The notes: generated by a model not told the origin, from the letters alone. Positions 24,612-35,649 are shown, counted from the stretch's first letter. The stretch: 64,000 nt of DNA from Protopterus annectens (GCF_019279795.1 NC_056748.1:611063070-611127069); one strand, 5' to 3'. Program-made: numbers and translations.

Positions 24612-24995
24612 GGTATGTCCAAGTGATGCTTAATGGATATGCTCCAGCTATGGGAATCCATGTCACAGTGAGCCACACACTGTAATGTGCTACACCTTGC
24701 CACAACCATATCTGGAGAATGCTGGGGTGACAGATACCTATCATGGGTACTCCCCATGCTTTGGAACTACATCCCTGATTACATTATATGGAGCCCCTCA
24801 TTAACACACCAGGGAATCCTTGCAGAGTGGGTGGGGAACAGTGGTTACACCCCAGGGATCCCACAATTGGCTCTGCTCCACAGAGGGACAGTTAGTTAAT
24901 CAATGGGGTGGCGACAGCAGACACATTTTGGCTAGGCTTATGAATGGCCTCTGACAGTTAGGCATGTACCTACCGATGTACCTAGGAATCTATAC
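24612..24995 (+). mobile_element. CR1 3-prime fragment (copy F)
   Basis: It encodes the last part of the CR1 ORF2 C-terminal domain (LPMLWNYIP, then YTPGIPQLALLHRGTV). The CR1 3-prime end follows (GGCTAGGCTTATGAATGGCC near 24,932). It is 5-prime truncated, as CR1 copies usually are, and decayed. Confidence 0.8.
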
Positions 24996-25117
24996 ATACA
25001 GTATCAACACATGCTGTTAGTTAATTTACTGTTCAGGTATTGACTTACCTTATGCCAATAGCAGTTGTGTGTGCAATAGTTGAGGGCTGCCTATGTAGGA
25101 TGCAAACAGTAGACCAC

Positions 25118-25239
25118 CTATACATAGGTTCATAGGTTCATACTAGGCTATCTGCCCTAGGGCATTTATAAGCCTAGCCAGAGTATGTTTGGCTTTCACT
25201 ACCCATTTTAAATTAATTTTGCTATGCCCTTTTTCGAGG
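25118..25239 (-). other. CR1-A 3-prime UTR and tail
   Basis: Contains GGCTTATAAATGCC and GGGCAGATAGCCTAGTATG (minus strand), then repeated CCTATGAA. The same 3-prime end is found in CR1-C (36,728 on) and CR1-D (62,386 on), and in CR1-B in decayed form. It marks the common CR1 family. Confidence 0.85.
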
Positions 25240-28171
25240 TTAGTATACTGTGCCTCTATCTAACAGTGACACAGAAGTGATACCCGGGGTAAACCTACGA
25301 TCTCCCATCCACTCATCAAGATTCCTCTTGAAGAGAGTCAGTGAGGGACTCTGCCTAACCTGGACTGGGATTTTATTCCAGAGTGAAGGGAGCCTCTGGG
25401 TTATGAATCTGTCCCTCCAGCATGTCCTATTTATTTCAGTGCTGAGGTTCAAGTCTCTCGAGCTCATAGCTCGATGGGATTTGGATTTTTTGAGGTGCAG
25501 CATGTCCCTTAATTCTGGGTTGGACATGGCTTTATACGTCAGGCACAGATCGCCTCTGAGCAAGCGGTATGCCACTGAGTAGAGCTGGAGTTTCTTTATC
25601 CGGGCAGCATATGGCATCTGTTTGAGCCCTTTGATCCTCTTGGTGAGGTACTTTTGGGGTCTTTCCAGTTGCTGCAGGTGTTTGGTAAGGTACATCCCAA
25701 AAGGGGCATTGTACTCGATTATTGGCCTAATGAGGGATGAGTAAAGAGGCACGATGACCTCCCCTGATCTAGATGTGAATCCCTTCATGATTAGGTGGGC
25801 TATATAAAATGTTTTTCTAACCACTTTGGCCACGTGGTTGTCAAATGAGAGATTGCTATCAACTTGGGTCCCCAGGTCCCTAATTACTTCTGTACTTAAT
25901 GGATTACCACCTATGTGGTAATTTGTGGGCACTTTGTTTTTGCCAAAGGGGATGACTATACACTTTTTGGCGTTTAGCTTGAGGCCATGGCTCTGGCACC
26001 AGTTGTCTGTTTCTATGAGGCCCTTTTGGAGGATGCTTGTGTCGGCTGGAGAGTTGATTATGGTGCCCAGTTTGCAGTCATCTGCGAACTTTCCTTCCGT
26101 GTTGGCCTGTACCTCCGAGAAATATATACTGAACAAGAGAGGTCCCAGGACTGAGCCTTGTGGGACGCCACTTCTAACTGGTTTGGAGTCTGACATGGCT
26201 CCAGCAATTCTAACCATGTGGGTTCTGTCCTTGAGCCAGTTTGCAACCCATCTAGTGACATAGGGGTTTATATTTAAGCTGGTGAGCTTATCTATAATGC
26301 CTGAGTGGGGTATTGTATCGAAGGCTTTTGCAAGGTCCTGGTAGGCTGTGTGGACCACCTTCCCTTCGTCAATGGCCTTGGTGACGGTTTCAAAGAAGTC
26401 AACCAGGTTTAAGAGGCAGGATCTGCCCTTAACAAAGCCAAACTGGGTAGGGTCCAGTGCCTGTAGGTCCCCAATATCTTTATTTATGAGGTCCATGATG
26501 ATCCTTTCCATAGCTTTGCAGACCAAGCTAGTCAGGCTTATGGGGCGATAGTTTCCAGGGTCCGTTGAGGCACCACCTTTGTGGAGAGGGACCACTGTTG
26601 CTGTATGCCACTCTTTGGGTACATATCCTGTAGTAAGGCTGAGATTGAACAGTAGTTTTATGTTTGGGTTTAGCTCTTCTTGGAATTCATGTAGGGCAGC
26701 CGGGACACCGTCTGGTCCCATTGATGCTGTGTTTTTGCTTTGGAGAGGCGGCTCTTACCTGAGCATCTGAGATGTCAGGGGCAGCACTCTGCTGGGATAG
26801 ATATTTGCTCTTTTGGTGGGGAGAAGTTTGCTGAACCTGTCAGCTAGGATGTTGGCAATGTCTGTGGGTTTGGTGTATTTTTTGCCATTTTGGACTAATT
26901 CTGAGCATATCTGGGAATTACCACCCAGGTTCCTAACATAACTAAAGAAAGCCTTGTGATTATCCTTAGTGTCCTGTGCAATTTTCCCTCGAAGCTGGCC
27001 TTAGATGTTATGAGTGCCGGTAGATTTTTGCTAATACTGATCAGAGATGCCTTCCCTTTTTGGGATTTTGCTCAATCATGTAGTAGCTTCCTCCTTCTAT
27101 TGTATAGTTTGTTTATGGCTGGGGTCCACCAGACAGGACGCCTGCCTTTGGAGGATTAGGTCTTGGTTTTATTTGGGATTGCATGATCCATGCATTCCTG
27201 AAGGTGTTCATAGAATGCATTTATAAAGGATTCTGCGGTCTGGGCCATATTTTCCACAGGCCCGGGGGGTTTGAAGGATTCCACCTCGGTTTTGAGGAGT
27301 GTGAAATTTGCTTTAGAGAAGTTTTTCACTGTGGTTTTCTGGGCAGGGGGTGGGGTCAGGATGTGAATATTCAGTTGGATTAGTTTATGGTCTGATCTTA
27401 GCAGTGAGGGATACACTTCTGGTCTGGAACATAGAGTCCCCATGTTGGTGATGATCAGGTCCAGTATGTTTTCCCCTCTTGTGGGAGTGGTAACAAGTTG
27501 TTCCATAGCATTTGAGTTTTTGAATTCAAGGAACCTTTGGGCTAGGGTGTTGGAGCTAGAGTAATGCTCCCAGTCCATGTTTGGGTAGTTGAAGTCGCCC
27601 AATATAATGGTGTTTGGAGAGACCTTCATATTTCCAGTGTTCTCAGGAAGGCTGAGTGGGGTTCCTGGGTTTGGGAGGGTGGTCTGTAGCAGGCTATAAT
27701 ATGGAAGGCAGTTTTACCCACTGTTAGTTGCACATGGATAGTCTCTGATGCTTCGTGCTGTGCCACCAACCTGGAGGTGTGGGTATCTTTGATGAATATT
27801 GATACTCCCCCTCCTTTTGTAGTTCGGTCCAAGTTTTGGGGCCGAAAAGCATGGTATGAGGTATAACCTGGTAGTGCTGGGGTGCTTTCGGGAGCCCTGA
27901 ACCAGGTTTCTGTTACTGCACAGATATCGATGTTCTCCATGCTAAGGAGAGTTTCGAGTGCGTGCATCTTGAGGTTTAGACTTCTGGCATTGAGTAGCAT
28001 TATTCTTAGTTTCTTATCCCTTGTGATACCTATGGAGGTGGGTTTGTCTTTTGAGCCTTGCCTAAAAAAGGCACTATGGGGTAGCAAGAGCCTTTGCCAA
28101 TATCCGAAAGCCCAGGGGTGACAGGTGCAAGCCGTCCTTAGCGAAGCATCGTGGCTTGTCGAGCATATCAT
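25240..28171 (-). pseudogene. CR1-A ORF2: endonuclease and reverse transcriptase
   Basis: The endonuclease part (28,171-27,626, then 27,629-27,156) shows LNARSLN, VTETWF, GGGVSIFI, ILGDFNYPN and LRSDHKLI. The RT part (26,721-25,240) is a single 493-codon open frame. In it are WHTATVVPLHKGG at residues 38-50, motif A DLAKAFD with aspartate 129, SGVPQGSVLGPLLF near 184-197, and FADD at 212-215. The CR1 C-terminal domain ends WMGDRRFTPGI. The full ORF2 is broken by a shift near 27,627, a stop at 27,156 and at least one further break between 27,150 and 26,722. It would have nicked DNA and primed reverse transcription. ORF1 and ORF2 overlap slightly, as is usual in CR1. Confidence 0.9.
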
Positions 28172-29003
28172 CCCAGGCTGACAGGCATTGGATCCCCTTT
28201 GAATGACACCAATACTTAAGCCAATTGTTGAAATTGATCATCTTGTCTTCATATTGTGGCATCATTCTTGGTGAGGGTAAGATGCTACTCAAGGTCAGGG
28301 TCATACCGGCCTGGGCTACATGCTCAGAGAGCTCCTCTATGTCTCTTTTCATGTAGTCCAGGGAGGTACGTCTCAGGTCATTCACACCAGCATGGACAAT
28401 GACTGAGTCATATTTGTACTTGCCTTGGAGTGACCTGAGTGCTTGTGTTATGTGGCGGATCCTAGTGCCCGACAGGCTGCTCACCGTGACCTTCTCCTTG
28501 TTCAGCCAGGTGAGCGGGACGTCATTGTGCCTGACGATAGAGTCACCTATTACAAGTGTATCAGGTGTGTTGTTTAGCCTTAAGAGCTGTGACTGTTCGG
28601 CACACTGGCTTTGTGAGATATGTGTTGCAAGTGTTTTGTTTTGGGGTAGCGGTTGCTTGGGTGTCTGCTTTGGAGTTCTCTGCTGCTTAGGCAGATCTTT
28701 ATTTAGAGCCTCTGAGTATGTTTTTGTGTGATTATGTGTTTGGTTTGCTGTCGTGGTAGGTCTATGTGAGACTGGAATTGTAGTGAGTGTGGTTTCCTTC
28801 TCCTCCTGACTGGTTATGCCAGTACTGAGTTGAGAGAGCTTAGCCTCCAGTTTGGCTATATGGTTGCATCTCTCACATGTGTTGGAATTTGTTGGGAGGA
28901 TGAGAGGGTTGTCTGTGTACATGAGGCAGTTGTAACATTGCCTCAAGATTCCCAGATTCACCAGCTGGACCAGAGAGGAGACTGACAACTGACCTTTGGA
29001 CAT
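28074..29003 (-). CDS. CR1-A ORF1: zinc-finger plus SGNH-type esterase protein, intact frame
   Basis: An open 309-codon frame. The N-terminus has paired cysteines (CYNC at 23-26 and CERC at 43-46), fitting a zinc-binding motif, then a Lys/Gln/Thr-rich linker (about 60-140). The C-terminal half is an SGNH/GDSL-type hydrolase. LVIGDSIV (serine 155) is block I, glycine 179 in SLSGTRIRH is block II, HAGVND (asparagine 208) is block III, and DGLH (aspartate 290, histidine 293) is block V. All expected catalytic residues are present. CR1 ORF1 proteins with an esterase domain are known. They bind the LINE RNA, and the hydrolase substrate is not established. The start ATG aligns with that of CR1-B. 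Confidence 0.88.
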   Translation of the reverse strand: MSKGQLSVSSLVQLVNLGILRQCYNCLMYTDNPLILPTNSNTCERCNHIAKLEAKLSQLSTGITSQEEKETTLTTIPVSHRPTTTANQTHNHTKTYSEALNKDLPKQQRTPKQTPKQPLPQNKTLATHISQSQCAEQSQLLRLNNTPDTLVIGDSIVRHNDVPLTWLNKEKVTVSSLSGTRIRHITQALRSLQGKYKYDSVIVHAGVNDLRRTSLDYMKRDIEELSEHVAQAGMTLTLSSILPSPRMMPQYEDKMINFNNWLKYWCHSKGIQCLSAWDDMLDKPRCFAKDGLHLSPLGFRILAKALATP

Positions 29004-29331
29004 GCTAGAATAGTAATTCCTTTATAACTGAAAACAAGGGCCAATGGGGAACAAGGTACTCAAGGGGAGTTTGTGAGGGTGTAGTGCTTTTAATTTTTTA
29101 GTGCTGACTTATATAATTGCTTAGTGAGCAAGTGCCAGGTAACTTAAGTGCAATGTGTTACAGGTAACTTAAATGCAAAAACGACAAACAGTAACTTTCT
29201 TTCAAGTGAAACAAGGAAATAAGTACAGTAAGCAATGCAGATATCACTAGGGATCCACAGAAGAGCTGAAAAGCCATGTTTTAGGTGGAATTAGCATTCC
29301 AGGGAAATGACAAGCAAACAAACAACAAGCA

Positions 29332-30235
29332 TACAAACAAAGCTAGATTCAGCAGGCCTGGATCTAGTCTATGCTACAGCAAACAAGGTGTACCAATTTC
29401 AGTAAGAAACAGTTCAAATATGCAGGCACTATAAACCTTTAACCAGAAATTCCCAGCTCAGAAGGGCAGAGTCCAGCCTCTCCTCCCACAAGAGTGCAGA
29501 CCACGAACCTTCTTAATATAAAATAACTGGCCTGAAGCCCAAGTGCTTAAACCAGAACTAATACACTTTTAGAATAACAGACACTGAGCTCTCAATCAGC
29601 AGTTCCCAACTTAGAAGGATGTAAGCTACCTGTCCTGCCACCACAGTGCATGCCACAAACCTTCCTAATGTAAAACAACTGGTCTGAAGACCAAGTGCTT
29701 AATCCAACAGACTTAGAATGATAGCTACACTTTAATCAAGTTACTACCAAGCAGTAATAAATACAATTGAATACTTTAAAGAATGCCTGGATTAGTGCTC
29801 AAGTTATACAAACAAAGCTAGATTCAGCAGGCCTGGATCTAGTCTATGCTACAGCAAACAAGGTGTACCAATTTCAATAAGAAGCAGTTCAGATATGCAT
29901 GCACTATAAGCCTTCAACCAGAAATTCCCAGCTCAGAAGGCCAGAGTCCAGCCTCTCCTCTCACAAGAGTGCAGACCACGAACCCTCTTAATGTAAAATA
30001 ACTGGCCTGAAAGCCCAAGTGCTTAAACCAGAATTAATACACTTTTAGAATAACAGACACTGAGCCCTCAATCAGCAGTTCCCAACTTAGAAGGATGTAA
30101 GCTACCTGTTCTGCCACTACAGTGCAGACCACAAACCCTCTTAATGTAAAACAACTGGTCTGAAGCCCAAGTGTTTAAACTAAAAGGCTTAGAATGAGTT
30201 ACAACCAAGCAGTAATAAATACACTTGAGTACTTT
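29332..30235. repeat. 476-bp tandem repeat, two units
   Basis: ACAAACAAAGCTAGATTCAG begins each unit (29,335 and 29,810). CAGCCTCTCCTC and CAAGCAGTAATAAATACA recur at matching places. Confidence 0.92.
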
Positions 30236-30560
30236 TAAGATGACGCAAAAGCAAAATAAAGTAGGAAGAAACACAAATACAGTAAAAGCAGATACATTTT
30301 TTTTTTCAGAAAAGTAGCAAAAGCAGTAGTAAAAACAATTTTCATGCAGTGCAAGCTGGCACACTTGAGTATGTAGCAATATTAGTCCACACACAGTTTG
30401 AAAAAATGTAATTAAATTAAAAAGGACTAAAAGCAAGTGCAGAAAGGGTTTAGTAGGTAGAATGCGGTAAAGAGATGGGACTGGGGGAGTGTCCTAGATC
30501 AAATCTACAGTGGGGCGGGCACTGCAAAAGCCACCAAATTTAAACTACAACCAAGAACAT

Positions 30561-31081
30561 GGAGGGGGGTGGGGAAAACCACTTTCAACACAGATGTGAG
30601 GAATGTGCAAATTATAAAGCCAAAAAAATATATACTGATCTCTATATATTTGCAGAGCAGTAAGACAACAGATATCTAAGCAACAATTTAGCTCTATAAT
30701 ACAGAATAATACAGAAAAATATACTCAGCTCTATATATTTGCAGATAGTCTTGTAAGGCTGTCTCTCAAACTAATGTTCCAGTTTGAATGCAGATTGTTA
30801 GTTAACAGGGCACACACCAGCTATAAAGCCAATTATATCAGCTGAAGACAAGGCAGGAAATGAGGGGGGGTGGGGAAAAACAGTTTCAACACAGATGTGA
30901 GGAATGTGCAAATTATAAAGCCAAAAAATATATACTGATCTCTATCTATTTGCAGAGCAGTAAGACAACAGATATCTAAGCAACAATTTAGCTCTATAAT
31001 ACAGAAAAATATACTCAGCTCTATATATTTGCAGATAGTCTTGTAAGGCTGTCTCTCAAACTAAGGTTCCAGTTTGAATGA
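30561..31081. repeat. 222-bp repeat pair, 300-bp offset
   Basis: CAACACAGATGTGAGGAATG, CAGAGCAGTAAGACAACAGA and GTAAGGCTGTCTCTCAAACT occur in both copies with only small differences. Confidence 0.92.
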
Positions 31082-31172
31082 CAATTTACAGGACAATTTA
31101 CAGGTGGTCGTGTGTGTGTGCCATCCCTTTTACTGTGTGTGCAGGTGGAGAAGTGTGTCAGTCCGTAAGGGC

Positions 31173-32378
31173 CTACACTGTCAGTGTATGTGCTATACGT
31201 TCCCTCTTTGCCAAGGCATGGGCATACTGGGCATGCCTCCGTCTGCCTACTGTGGCTGACACAGGGTGTTCGTGGTTTGAATCCCTCTGTGCCTGTGGTG
31301 CCCTTAGCAATTGTGGTGGGCTGTGAGGGCCTTCACCATTATGTCCCTGCTGCAGCTGTTTCTGCAGGATCATATTATGTAGCATGGCACATACTATGAA
31401 GATGTGGGCACACGTGCCTGGAGAGTACTGCAAGGCTCCACCAGATATATACAAGCAACGGAACCGTGATTTCAGCATCCCAAACACACGCTCTATGATG
31501 ATTCTGGTTTGTGCATGTGCCTCATTATGGCATTCTTGCATGGGTGTGTGTGCATTTCTGATGGGAGTCATCATCCACGGCTCCAGTGCATAGCCAGCAT
31601 CCCTCACAAGGTGGCCATATGGGATGTCCCCCCCTGACAAATACCTGGTACAGCTGTGAGGCATGCCAGATGTGGGAGTCGTGGTAGCTTCCAGGGCTGC
31701 CAGCACACATCCATGATAATGCCCTAGGCATTGCACATGACCTGGCAGTTGATGGAGTGGTATCCCTTGCAGTTTATGTAGCGCCTACCATGCTCACCGG
31801 GTGGTGATTTGATGTGTATGTGCATGCAGTCTACTGCACCCAGTACCTCTGGGTAGTCTGCCACATGGTGGAAGAGGCGCATATTGCTGGCCAACTCTTC
31901 CTGAGTTTGGGGGAAGTATATATGCTCATTGGCATGTGGTAACATGGCATCCAGGAACTGGTGGAGTACCCTGGATGCTGATGCCTGTGAGATCCCCATG
32001 ATATCTCCAGCTGACCTTTGAAAGGTACCTGTGGCTAGTATTCTCAAGCTTACACATACCTTCATGTCCACTGGGATGGGTTCCCCCTCTGTTGTTTCTG
32101 GCTCTGAGGCGTGGCCGGCACAGCTCAATGATTTGCTGTATGATGTCCCTGTCCACCCTGTAATGCTCTACTATCTCCAGATCATCTAGCTCCTGGTAGT
32201 TTACTCTTGGTCTGAACACCCTTCCCCTCCTCCGGTGCCTGAGGTGGTTGTCAGCATCATCCTCCACACCACCTTCAGTCTCCAACACATGCTGATGAAT
32301 CAAAGCTATGGCAGCTCCCAACATGTATGTTGTAAAAGTTCCCTGTCTACACCGATGGTGTAGTGTTTGGGAATACAC
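31173..32378 (-). pseudogene. HARBI1-like DDE transposase (Harbinger copy 2)
   Basis: The translation parallels copy 1: VFRPRVNYQELDDLEIVEHY, LRILATGTFQRSAGDIMGIS, LGAVDCMHIHIKSPPGEHGR, GYHSINCQVMCNA, GSYHDSHIWH, IIIERVFGMLKSRFRCL. Unlike copy 1, all three acidic sites are present (D of VDC, D of HDS, E of IER). The reading is broken by a shift near 32,095, a TAG near 31,733 (copy 1 has CAG) and a shift near 31,640. It shares the stop codon position with copy 1. The ATG of copy 1 is not conserved, so the true start is unclear. Function as for the family: cut-and-paste transposition with TWA-type target sites. Confidence 0.88.
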
Positions 32379-32399
32379 GAGTGTGTGTGGGGTTCCTTC

Positions 32400-33590
32400 A
32401 CACTTTATATTAATGTGCTTTGGAAGCTGATGATGTTATAGGGTGTGTATGTACAATCCAAGCTGCAAGGTATCTTACTTATGCGTTTTACCGCAGGTAC
32501 TGCTATTGTGGGGCCTTTGGTGTTGAATTACACTTGGCTGCCATGGATTACCTCTTGCCCTTGCCTTCATTTTTCAAACTGATTCCCCTCCCATTGTCAG
32601 GCATGCATCCAGCAGCCTGCTTTCTTGTTTTGTACTTTCCCAACCCAGGATTGTGTTGCGAAATGTGTTCTATAGCCAATCTACTGCAGGTTTGCTTTGC
32701 TCTGCTGTGACAGTTCTCTTTTCTTTGCAATCCGGCACCTCCACTTTCCTGTTCTGCAGGTTGCTGCTAGCAGCCTTGTTAGCTACCATCAATGGCCCAC
32801 TGTGAGTTAATAGGTGTTAATTACTCAGTTGTACTCCAATTACCCTGCTGCGGCATTTCCTTATTGTCTTCCCATAACCTTCCTGTTTCAGCTGTTGTGC
32901 GCACCGCGCACAACCGTTTACCGGGTTTCGAGCGTGTTGTCATCTGCGTACACATGAGCTTTCGGTCACTTGTGTGCTCTCAGCTAAGGAAAGCTATGGT
33001 TACATCCACACCCCTATCCTGCGGCTTTGCTTAGCAATGGGCAACCCGGATTAGCAATGCTCCAATGTGCTTACAGCTACAGTGGCACACCCCTCTCCTG
33101 ATGTCATGTATACCTCCAGGCTACTCCTCGGTGTTATACTGCTACGCCGTGTGGTACAGCCTTACGCCGGCAAGGCGTTAGCGATTCAGTATTACTTGCC
33201 TCATTTGCATGGCATTGACTACTAATTCATAGTTACCACGCCGAACACTGTCACAGACCCTTAGCAACCCTTGAGCCTTGGTTGTGGTGTAGCATGCATA
33301 CCATTGACTATTATGGCAAAATCATGATTTGTGTTATATTGCAGTTTTATGACATCTATATATATTTTCCTTGTGTTCCCATTTGCGCACACATGCCCTG
33401 AGGATGTACTTTGCATTAGTGTGGCCATGACATTGTGTTATTTTTTTATGTGTTGTGCGTGTTTTTTTATACCATTGGCTGTATATTTAGCCATTGGCAT
33501 ATATTAACTTTGTAATACGTAAGTTTGGTCCACTTTCATGGCTCAGATGTTCTGTTTGAAAAAATGTAAACTGTTTTTTTTTGGTTTGCA
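32400..33590. other. Harbinger copy 2 leader, non-coding
   Basis: Shares ordered blocks with 2,548-2,800 (GCTCCAATGT, TTTGCAT). Richer in CG dinucleotides than copy 1 (GCTACGCCG, TTACGCCGG). No gene seen. Confidence 0.5.
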
Positions 33591-33599
33591 TTTCTGTAT

Positions 33600-33830
33600 G
33601 CTTACGCTACGCCTGCACCACTTCATGAATCGCTATGTACCTTCATTTCCATGCTGCACTACTGCGCATGGGGTGATTAGCATACATGCGCTGCGAGCTG
33701 CGCAGCTCTGGCGTACGCTGGTAGTGCATGTGGAATCGGATTGTACCTGAATCGCTCAGCGCCATATTTGGCGTTAGAATGCCTATGCTACGCCTGCACC
33801 TGGCGTAAACTTCATGAATCCTGGGGTATG
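33600..33830. repeat. Duplicated terminal-like segment of Harbinger copy 2
   Basis: CTACGCCTGCACC followed by CTTCATGAATC occurs at about 33,608-33,632 and again at about 33,788-33,821. The interval is rich in GC palindromes (GCGCTGCGAGCTGCGCAGC region). The end CTTCATGAATCCTGGGG could be a transposon terminus. The partner terminus was not found. Confidence 0.4.
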
Positions 33831-33899
33831 TGTATATTGTCTTGGTCCTCATCATTTACAGGAAGATTGTATTATCTGTCATGTCTTTAGCCACCGTGC

Positions 33900-35645
33900 T
33901 CTAGAGGAAAGGTGTAACAAACTAATTGTAAAATGACTTTTGCCATCAGCTTTAGAGAAGCCTTATCCAGTGCTGATAAAGGTAAAACAGCTATCTCATC
34001 TTCCTCCTCTACTTCTTCTACTCACAAAGTTAAAAAATGCAGTTCATTGGTTCCGACCTCCCCGTTGGTACAGAAAGCCAAAAAACTGAAGAACTCTGTT
34101 GCAACTCTTCCCTTGGAACTGAAAGCCTCTGTTTCTGAGTCTTTGGTACAGACAACTTCAGTTTCGGCACAGACTACAACTGCGAGCCCTTCGACATTGA
34201 AAGCCTCGACACAGGATTTGACTTCTGTTCCAATGACTACAACTATTAGACTTAGAACATCTTACTCCCCTTCAATTGATCCTTTTGCTGGGGAATTACC
34301 AGAAGTGTTTTTGTAGATGCCCAAGTCTCCTTCAGCTTCGTCTGTCCTCTCCACCAAAAGCCTCATGGAAACGTGGAGAGGCTGGTGAATAAAATTTTAC
34401 GGGTTACAGAACTTTCAGGCCCACCTTCAGTACCAATTCCTTCTGGTCTTGTACCGAAACATCTTCTTTCACCCCTTTGACTACTCCTCTAACCTCCTTA
34501 GAGCTCTTAAAGTCTTCTGTTCCTGTTCTCCAGGCACTGACTGTGTCAGCTTCAGAGTTGCTTGCTTCTAGGCAGCTGACAGTTACCCTGGGCTCTTCCA
34601 TTATCTCAGAAACGGAGAACTCCCACAACCATAGCTGTCCTGTCGTCTCCAGTGAGCAGGTCTCGACTCCAGGCTTTTTGGAGCTGTTCCTGCTTCGACT
34701 TGAATCAGTTTGGTTCTGGCTTCAGCCTCCAGGCTTGGTTATTTGGTGCAGGAAGTGACCCTGATCGTAAGGCAGTATTTCTCAGTTCGGGCTCCCTTCC
34801 CTCTTTAGGGGGACCACCCTTCAAGGTTATGCAAAGGGCCCTTTCTCTAGCAGAGATTCAGTTGCTGCCTACCCCATCAGAACAGGTCCCTCCTTCTAGT
34901 TCTACTATTCCACCTGCATCTCCACAGGGACAGCGGTTGCAGAAGCTGCCGGCATCACAGCCACAGGTACTGTCATCCTCTGATAACTCCCCAGATATCC
35001 CCCTGAGGAGGTCCTACACAAAAAGTGCAAGAGGAAGCACTTGGATTCCCCTCAGGAATCAGTCACTGAAGATACAGATTTCGATGAAGGGAAGGGGTCC
35101 CCACGGTCGCTTCCTGAAGATGTCTCCTTTGGAGACATCTTGGAAATTCTGAAGCAGAGGGGTGATTGAAACTCCTAAAACCCTTCCTCTGAGGAGTCTG
35201 TCTACCTGCGGGCATTTGGCACCCAGCCATTTACCTCTTGGGTTACTCCGCCCGCTGATGAACTCATTAAGTTGATTTCACAACAGGCATGGAAGGACCC
35301 TGACTCTGTTGAGCCCATCCCTAAGAGACCAGCCAAAATAATTTCTGCACCCGAAGACAAACGATTTTGGGCCAAGGGTCTGGCAGCTGATGCTATGGTC
35401 ATAGTGGCCGCCACTAAAAAGGAATTGGCTGAGGAGAGTTCCTCTGTCCATCAGCCCAACAGGGAGTCCCGGGCTATGAACAGATTTGGGAAGCGCATTT
35501 ACACTTCAACGACATTTGCCATAAGGTCCTTGAACTACTTGGCACATTTCACCAGAGTCCAACATGATGTGACCAAGGAATTATCAGACACCCTGGCAGG
35601 AGCTGTAGCTGAGGGAGTCCCAAGACAAAGTGGCTTGCAAAAGTT
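33900..35645 (+). mobile_element. DIRS element fossil (DIRS-3), gag-like part only, broken
   Basis: A Ser/Thr/Lys-rich start is followed by a domain (about 35,270-35,645) with RAMNRFGKRIYTSTTFAIRS. That domain parallels the gag-like regions of DIRS-1 (ARALDRWGKKVYTSSTLAMR) and DIRS-2. No RT, recombinase or terminal repeats are present, so it is a truncated relic with several breaks. It ends where a hairpin-rich repeat begins. Confidence 0.7.
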
Positions 35646-35649
35646 CTGA

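Larger units (their letters stand above)
25118..31082 (-). mobile_element. CR1 LINE, copy A, nearly full length with tandem-repeat leader
   Basis: On the minus strand the element has a 2-kb leader of tandem repeats (31,082 to 29,004), ORF1 (29,003-28,074), ORF2 (about 28,171-25,240), and a 3-prime UTR. The 3-prime UTR ends in repeats of CCTATGAA near 25,118-25,140, a CR1-like tail. Both outer edges are fixed by the interrupted Harbinger sequence, to within about 25 bp. It is the least damaged LINE in the window. Confidence 0.9.
29004..31082 (-). promoter_or_regulatory. CR1-A leader with tandem repeat units (candidate promoter monomers)
   Basis: Two kinds of tandem unit fill the leader. Unit type 1 (29,332-29,807 and 29,808-30,235) has a 476-bp period. 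Each unit contains an internal half-repeat of about 175 bp (AGAAGG..., AACAACTGG...CAAGTGCTTAA). Unit type 2 (30,561-30,783 and 30,861-31,081) has a 300-bp offset and about 222 bp of near identity. The layout resembles monomer-type LINE promoters. Promoter function is inference. Confidence 0.65.
25010..33830 (-). mobile_element. PIF/Harbinger DNA transposon, copy 2, split by CR1-A
   Basis: The left arm 25,030-25,117 matches copy 1 at about 1,000-1,070 (GAGGGCTGCCTATGT, CCTATACAT). The right arm from about 31,085 resumes with CATCCCTTTTACTGT, matching copy 1 at about 1,118. Between them lies CR1-A, inserted after the Harbinger. The transposase is at 31.17-32.38 kb and conserved leader blocks reach about 33.23 kb. 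A possible 5-prime terminal region lies at 33.6-33.83 kb. No Myb-like gene was seen for this copy. Right of 33.9 kb a DIRS fossil begins. Confidence 0.7.

Noticed and set aside
30068-30436. 122-codon minus-strand open frame
   Set aside because: It lies inside the CR1-A tandem-repeat leader and its translation resembles no protein.
33538-33855. Open frames of 70 codons in the palindromic region
   Set aside because: They lie in the CG-rich repeat segment, show no domain, and overlap on both strands.
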